Part shown: positions 59,811-64,000 of the stretch, in pieces | Layout of the letters: each line of letters starts with the position of its first letter | Position numbering within the stretch: position 1 is the first letter of the stretch | Made by a program: the position numbers and the translations under genes | The notes under the pieces: generated by a model | Told to the model about the DNA's origin: nothing | Databases searched by the model: none | What the model saw: the letters and a program-made list of their open reading frames with translations, nothing else | DNA from: Sutterella faecalis | GTDB lineage: Bacteria > Pseudomonadota > Gammaproteobacteria > Burkholderiales > Burkholderiaceae_F | DNA: 64,000 bases | Assembly (NCBI RefSeq): GCF_006337085.1 | Contig: NZ_CP040882.1 | Location: forward strand, 372,001 to 436,000 | Reading direction: 5' to 3'

Positions 59811-61813
59811 AATCCCGTGTTTTCTATAAAAAATGAAAACGCGGGATTTATTTTGGCAGTATAATAGCTCTACTCTATTTTAGAGTTGGTGCTATGAAAA
59901 GCGGTAACAAAAAACAACTCACCGGTTTCTCCGTGCAGAAGGATGGGGAGACTGAAAAGTGGCATGTTTTCCTGAGAACCAATCGCCGGTCCGGCTATCA
60001 GTACGTCGTGGCTGAGACTAATCATTGGGACAAGGAGAAGAAGCAGGCCCGCGTGACGGGGCGTCAGATGGTCGGCCGCATTCAGCCAACCAATGAGATC
60101 ACCGTGTCCCCCAGGTTCCGCAAAAGATTTCCCCAATTCACACAGCCCGAACTCTTCTTTTGGGAAGGTCAGCTACTCTCGCGATCTGAGTATCTTTCTG
60201 CCAATCCAAATGCTCAGCAGGAATGGGATGAGCTGGAGGCGCAGCAGCAGAAAGACGCGGAGGAAGCCGCCGCAAAGGCGCAGCTGCTGGCTTCCGGCGA
60301 GGAACTGGAACCGGATCCGCTTGAGGAAATGCGTCAGGCGCGCCGTTATCTCCGCATCGGCAAGCCCTGGGCTGCATGGATGACGCTGCTCAACTGCGGC
60401 ATGCTCGATGCCCTTGTGGGCATTTTCGGCGCGGATGACGGACTGCTTCTTGCTCAGTTGGCCGTCTATGTCTTCGACCAGGGACCTGCCATGGATCGAT
60501 TTGAGGATTGGGCCGCTGCCACAGGGCTTCCTCGACTGCAGCCTGTTTCCGGGCAGAGGATTTCAGAGCTTCTCAGCCGAATTGATCAGAGCAAAATCAA
60601 CGCCTTTTTCAAGACGCGCTATGACGCTGCGCGCGAGAGGTTCTTTGCTCGCCAGCGAGCGCAGACCAGCTCCGGCGAAGACGCCGGAGAGCCTCAGCAG
60701 CCGTTCCTCGTCGCCTTCGACAGCACAGGCATCAGTACATATTCCACAACCATCGATCAAGCGGAGTACGGCCACGCCAAGCAGAACCCGGAGCTCAAGC
60801 AGGTCAATCTGATGCTTCTGTGCGATGAGGAAACGGGCGAAGCCATCTTCGCTTACAGCTACTGGGGATCCATCAATGACTCAAAGGCGTTTGTCCCCAT
60901 TCTGAAGCACATGATTTCCGCCGGCTTCGATCTGTCCTTTGTGACGTTTGTTACGGATCGCGGCTTCAGGAATCCGTTTGCCACGCAGTTCCTGCTTGAT
61001 CATCACATTGGATTCGTCCAGGGCATTCCCATCGTTGAAGACTCCGTCAAGAAGCTGTTCCGCCAGCACAGGGATCTGCTCACGCAGAACGGCTACATGA
61101 ACGGCGACACGGGATTTGTTGAAATGGCTCTCAGCCCCTCGGAGGCTGAAGCCTGGACGGAAAATTTACCGGGGGTGAAGCCTATTCAGCGCAAAGTCTT
61201 CATTTACCTCTATTACAACCCTCTGACCAATAGTTTCGCCGCGCGACGCCTTGCCAAGGATGTCGAGGATGCGCTCAAGGTTCTGAATTCGGGCAGGAAG
61301 CTGGACCCCCGTCTGGCTCAGCGTACGGCCAATTGCATCGGAGAGAAGGAATCCGATAAGGGTCATAAGGTTTACTACCGCAAGGCGCAGGTCATGACTC
61401 GGAAGACCGAGTTTGAAGGGTGCCTTGCCATCCGAACAGATCGGTATTTGTCTGCGGCTCAAGTGTTTACGATCTACTCGGACCGCAACAACATCGAACG
61501 CACCTTCCGGGAGCTGAAGGTCGAGGAAGATGCGCGCCGCCTGATGGCAACGCAGACTGCCTTTGAGGGCAAGCTGTTCGTTTATGAACTGGCCCAGTCA
61601 ATCTATAGACAGGTAGCCATGCAGGCTCGAAAGAAGCAGGCTGTTCTGCCTGGGAACTCATTGAACAAGCTTCTGGCAGCTATTGAGCCGGTAGTGGCTG
61701 TGCGTGTGGGGAACGGCCGTGAATGGAGGGTGGATCTGCTGACCAGGCGGCAGACTCAGGTCTATGAGCAGATCGGCGTCACCCCTCCCGCGGGGAAGCA
61801 CTACTTTTGGTGC
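59791..61813 (+). mobile_element. IS1634-type insertion sequence (approximate limits)
   Basis: The transposase gene almost fills the element. A short inverted match (left GGTGCCAAAA at 59791, right TTTTGGTGC at 61805-61813) brackets it. The right match overlaps the transposase C-terminus, so the stop codon would lie at or outside the element edge. No target duplication was identified. The limits are uncertain. Confidence 0.5.
59811..59848. terminator. Hairpin upstream of the transposase gene
   Basis: AATCCCGTGTTTTC and GAAAACGCGGGATT pair with one mismatch around a 10-base AT loop. It probably blocks transcription entering from outside, a common feature of IS ends. A TATAAT at 59860-59865 is a likely transposase -10 element. 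Confidence 0.6.
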
Positions 61814-61816
61814 TAG
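59894..61816 (+). CDS. IS1634 family transposase
   Basis: This 640-residue IS4-superfamily DDE transposase contains FLVAFDSTGIS (first Asp), LSFVTFVTDRGFRN (second Asp) and the YREK-like IYSDRNNIERTFRELK (Glu), with a beta-strand insertion between them. The N-terminal about 130 residues form the DNA-binding region and a coiled, Glu/Ala-rich segment. It ends GKHYFWC-TAG. All catalytic residues are present, so it may be active. Confidence 0.9.
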   Translation: MKSGNKKQLTGFSVQKDGETEKWHVFLRTNRRSGYQYVVAETNHWDKEKKQARVTGRQMVGRIQPTNEITVSPRFRKRFPQFTQPELFFWEGQLLSRSEYLSANPNAQQEWDELEAQQQKDAEEAAAKAQLLASGEELEPDPLEEMRQARRYLRIGKPWAAWMTLLNCGMLDALVGIFGADDGLLLAQLAVYVFDQGPAMDRFEDWAAATGLPRLQPVSGQRISELLSRIDQSKINAFFKTRYDAARERFFARQRAQTSSGEDAGEPQQPFLVAFDSTGISTYSTTIDQAEYGHAKQNPELKQVNLMLLCDEETGEAIFAYSYWGSINDSKAFVPILKHMISAGFDLSFVTFVTDRGFRNPFATQFLLDHHIGFVQGIPIVEDSVKKLFRQHRDLLTQNGYMNGDTGFVEMALSPSEAEAWTENLPGVKPIQRKVFIYLYYNPLTNSFAARRLAKDVEDALKVLNSGRKLDPRLAQRTANCIGEKESDKGHKVYYRKAQVMTRKTEFEGCLAIRTDRYLSAAQVFTIYSDRNNIERTFRELKVEEDARRLMATQTAFEGKLFVYELAQSIYRQVAMQARKKQAVLPGNSLNKLLAAIEPVVAVRVGNGREWRVDLLTRRQTQVYEQIGVTPPAGKHYFWC

Positions 61817-61834
61817 CCCACGGGAGTTTGGGAG

Positions 61835-61873
61835 AGAAAAAGCCCCGGGCGGTTCAATCGCAACCCGGGGCTT
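61835..61873 (-). terminator. Intrinsic terminator of the alpha/beta hydrolase gene
   Basis: AAGCCCCGGG and CCCGGGGCTT form a 10-bp stem with a 14-base loop, followed on the minus strand by TTTTTCTC. It lies 43 bp beyond the hydrolase stop. Confidence 0.85.
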
Positions 61874-61915
61874 CTGGGATAACTGAAGAACAAGCGGCCT
61901 AACTCCGCTCATTCA

Positions 61916-62977
61916 TCAAAGGTTCTTCTTCATAAAGTCCTCAATCTTGTCAAACGGGATGACATCCGTCTTGTCGTAGAGATCGGTGTGGTTCGCGCCC
62001 GGGATGATGAGAAGCTCCTTGTTGTCGCCCTTCAGCTGATTAAAGGTATCTTCGCTGAAATACCGCGAATGGGCCTTCTCGCCGTGAATAAGGAGAACCG
62101 CGCTTCGGATTTCGCTCGCGTACGTGAGGAGCGGCATCGTCATGAAGGAGAGCGGCGAGGTCATGTTCCAGGCGCCGTTGGAGTTGATGGAGCGCGCATG
62201 GAAGCCTCTCGGCGTCTTGTAGTACTCCCAGTAGTCCTTCACGAACTGCGGCTCGTCGCCCTTCAATTTCTCCGGGAGGCCGGGAGCCGGCGCATAGGTC
62301 CCGGAGGCATAGTCCTTCGTGCGCTGTTCATTCAGCTTTTCGCGCAAGGCGTAGCGGGCATCCGCATCCATGGCGTCGAAGTAGCCGCGGGCGTTGACGC
62401 GGCTCATGTCGTACATGGTCGAGGCTACAGTCGCCTTGATGCGCGTATCCATCGACGCGGCATTCACCGCCATTCCTCCGAATCCGCAGATGCCGATGAG
62501 ACCGATATGGTCCGGGTTGACTTCGGGCGAAGTCGAGAGGTAATCCACGGCGGCGCTGAAGTCTTCCGTATTGATGTCTGGCGACGCGACATTCCTCGGC
62601 TCGCCGCCGCTTTCGCCGGTATAGGACGGATCAAAGGCAATCGTCAGGAAGCCGCGCTCCGCCATGGTCTGCGCGTAGAGGCCCGAGGCCTGCTCCTTCA
62701 CGGCGCCGAAAGGACCGCTCACGGCTATTGCAGGGAGCTTGCCTTTGGCATCCTTAGGCTTATAGAGATCCGCGGCGAGCGTGATGCCGTAGCGGTTTTT
62801 GAAGGTGATTTTGCGGTGCTCGACCTTGTCGCTCTGAGCGAAGGTCTTGTCCCAGGTCGTTGCGAGCTTGAGACCAGCGTCGCTTGCAGCAGCACTTCCG
62901 TCAATAGTTGCGGCAGCAGAGACAGAGCTCGCCGCGGCGATTCCAACCGCAAGACCGGCAGCCAGTACTTTCTTCAT
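61916..62977 (-). CDS. Exported alpha/beta hydrolase with Cys nucleophile (dienelactone-hydrolase-like)
   Basis: The start at 62977 (GGGAAG upstream) gives 353 residues with a Sec signal (MKKVLAAGLAVGIAAAS, cleavage near VSAAA). The nucleophile elbow reads GLIGICGFGGMAVN, with Cys in place of Ser. The catalytic acid is likely in LLIHGEKAHSRYFSED, and the base in PGANHTDLYD. Related proteins are found in gut anaerobes. The substrate is unknown, probably an ester or lactone. It has its own terminator and a candidate promoter upstream. Confidence 0.87.
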   Translation of the reverse strand: MKKVLAAGLAVGIAAASSVSAAATIDGSAAASDAGLKLATTWDKTFAQSDKVEHRKITFKNRYGITLAADLYKPKDAKGKLPAIAVSGPFGAVKEQASGLYAQTMAERGFLTIAFDPSYTGESGGEPRNVASPDINTEDFSAAVDYLSTSPEVNPDHIGLIGICGFGGMAVNAASMDTRIKATVASTMYDMSRVNARGYFDAMDADARYALREKLNEQRTKDYASGTYAPAPGLPEKLKGDEPQFVKDYWEYYKTPRGFHARSINSNGAWNMTSPLSFMTMPLLTYASEIRSAVLLIHGEKAHSRYFSEDTFNQLKGDNKELLIIPGANHTDLYDKTDVIPFDKIEDFMKKNL

Positions 62978-63086
62978 GATGATTCTTCCCAAAACAGAGA
63001 GCAATTGCGAGCCTCAGCGCGATGGAATCGCGGGCTCTTCCGTATTGACAAAGCAGTTTAAGGAAGCCTCATGAAAATAGCGAATA

Positions 63087-63114
63087 CTTATATTTTATAT
63101 CTATCTATGCTCAA
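63087..63114 (-). promoter_or_regulatory. Candidate promoter of the alpha/beta hydrolase gene
   Basis: On the minus strand TTGAGC and TATAAG are 16 bp apart in an AT-rich stretch about 110 bp before the hydrolase start. Confidence 0.35.
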
Positions 63115-63161
63115 TGAGCATGGCAAATAAGACAAAGCATTGCAGCCTTACACCCCATAAG

Positions 63162-63195
63162 AAAAAGGCTGACAAAAAGTCCTGAAGCGTCAGCC
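63162..63195 (-). terminator. Intrinsic terminator overlapping the stop of the flavin-reductase-like gene
   Basis: On the minus strand GGCTGAC and GTCAGCC enclose a 15-base loop, followed by TTTTTC. The TGA stop lies inside the stem. Confidence 0.75.
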
Positions 63196-63777
63196 CGTTC
63201 TGCCGCCCTGGGCGCCCTGAAGCACCCTTTCGCGGCCCTTTGAGGCATACCACGCACCGCCCGCTTCATAGCGAAGACGCCGCTTCTCAAGCGGCAGCTC
63301 CTCTTCCGGCAATGGTCTTCCCTCATGCCAGAGGTCCCCATCCACCCATGCCTCTTCGGCGACGCCGAAAAGGAGCGCATTGGGAAACTGAGGAAGCCCT
63401 TCTTTAACGCGTCTGAAAATCACCCATGCGCTGCAGCCGGCAGGGAAAGGCAGCTCCCTCTCGCCGGAAAGAAACTCGAGACCCGCATGCGAAAGCTTCT
63501 CCGGATCCTCGTGCATCGTCGTCGTCCCGAGCTTGAAAACGGTTTCAGCCATCCCGGCCGTGGGCGTCGCAAGAAGAAAACGATCCGACGCTTCCGCGAG
63601 CCCGCGGGTGTAATGATTGGGGCCCGCCGTGAAAAGCACCCGGTCGAGCCCCCAGGGCGTGCACCAGCCGCAGGGCATGAAATCGAACTTCCCCTCAGAG
63701 CCCGCGCCGAAAAGCACCAGGCCGCCGTCGTTGAAGGAACGGAACACATCGTTGAGCGGAATTTGAATGAGCGCCAT
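63190..63777 (-). CDS. Flavin reductase-like (FMN-binding split-barrel) protein
   Basis: This 195-residue protein follows the split-barrel pattern: GLVLFGAGSEGKFDFMPCGWCTPWG supplies the first strands and flavin-contact loop. RVLFTAGPNHYTRGLAEASDRFLL and CSAWVIFRRVKEG follow. Proteins of this fold bind FMN and reduce flavin or small quinones, or act in redox sensing. The gene is downstream, on the same strand, of the partial dehydrogenase at the window end, but a terminator lies between them. Confidence 0.82.
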   Translation of the reverse strand: MALIQIPLNDVFRSFNDGGLVLFGAGSEGKFDFMPCGWCTPWGLDRVLFTAGPNHYTRGLAEASDRFLLATPTAGMAETVFKLGTTTMHEDPEKLSHAGLEFLSGERELPFPAGCSAWVIFRRVKEGLPQFPNALLFGVAEEAWVDGDLWHEGRPLPEEELPLEKRRLRYEAGGAWYASKGRERVLQGAQGGRTG

Positions 63778-63864
63778 GACGCTTTTGCCTCATCTGATCT
63801 GGAGAAGAATGCAATTGATTCTCGTTTTTAACGATGGATATCTTACCGCCTCCTCAAAAAACAA

Positions 63865-63914
63865 AAGCCCGCGGGCGGGAAGCCATCCGAAAGATGACTG
63901 CCGCCGGCGGGCTT
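63865..63914 (-). terminator. Terminator of the dehydrogenase gene at the window end
   Basis: AAGCCCGC and GCGGGCTT arms enclose a 34-base loop, followed on the minus strand by TTTTGTTTTTTG. Confidence 0.75.
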
Positions 63915-63941
63915 GAATGGCGTCAACAGAAACTCTAGGGA

Positions 63942-64000
63942 TCAAAGCGACGCACGGAGAATGGCGAGAATGCCTTCCTTGTCGAGCGGACGGAAGGCGC
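63942..64000 (-). CDS. C-terminal end of a likely iron-containing alcohol dehydrogenase
   Basis: The last 18 residues before a TGA read AFRPLDKEGILAILRASL. This matches the usual C-terminus of iron-dependent alcohol dehydrogenases (PRP, then a short acidic helix). Only the tail is in the window, so the assignment is tentative. Confidence 0.5.
   Translation of the reverse strand, partial: AFRPLDKEGILAILRASL

Noticed and set aside
1..64000. tRNA, rRNA, CRISPR array or replication origin
   Set aside because: Reading both strands I saw no T-loop-like sequences in tRNA context, no regularly spaced identical repeats with spacers, and no DnaA-box cluster.

Overview
The window is a high-GC bacterial chromosome segment with several AT-richer patches. 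No rRNA, tRNA or CRISPR array was recognised. The gene set is a tetraheme cytochrome c with Tat-exported fumarate-reductase-like flavoproteins, a TtrS/TtrR-like two-component system, a DcuC dicarboxylate carrier, an exported flavodoxin, autotransporters, and many AAA-ATPase_like and toxin-antitoxin genes. This fits an anaerobic, probably gut-associated betaproteobacterium of the Sutterellaceae type. That assignment is an inference from gene content, not from a marker gene.

Layout. 0-6.5 kb: a DUF805 fragment, a polar amino-acid ABC importer and a large autotransporter. 6.5-9.2 kb: an AlbA_2/HATPase regulator with a repeat-rich upstream region, and a GNAT enzyme. 9.4-15.5 kb: a leftward respiratory block (sensor kinase, response regulator, flavoprotein, tetraheme cytochrome, second flavoprotein). 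15.5-22.6 kb: AzlCD, a BCCT transporter, paired CrcB fluoride channels, a third Tat flavoprotein and a phosphoribosyltransferase. 22.8-29.6 kb: a mobile or degraded island with a phospholipase-D gene broken by an amber codon, an AAA-ATPase_like gene between two diverged palindromic repeats, an intact IS element with an 18-bp target duplication, and a dif-like palindrome. 29.6-48.9 kb: mostly housekeeping and metabolism (UvrA2, AraC regulator, DUF362 protein, peptidase T, DcuC, flavodoxin, cysteine desulfidase, topoisomerase III, thioredoxin, class I ribonucleotide reductase). Interposed are a second AAA-ATPase_like gene and a RloB-like Toprim gene 23 bp upstream of topB.

48.9-61.8 kb is a second accessory island. 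It holds a RelE-like toxin with an unusual partner, a third AAA-ATPase_like gene cut from its PD-(D/E)XK tail by an in-frame TAG, a TacA/TacT-type pair, a tandem-HTH regulator, two lipoproteins, MazEF, an autotransporter split at a ten-base G tract (predicted phase-OFF), and an IS1634-type transposase. The window ends with an alpha/beta hydrolase, a flavin-reductase-like protein and the tail of a likely iron-dependent alcohol dehydrogenase.

The most notable observations are the phase-variable autotransporter, the respiratory block with altered active-site motifs, the RloB-like/topB pair, the RelE-like toxin with a 191-residue partner, the family of AAA-ATPase_like proteins with altered Walker residues, and the IS with arrayed GTCTCA motifs.
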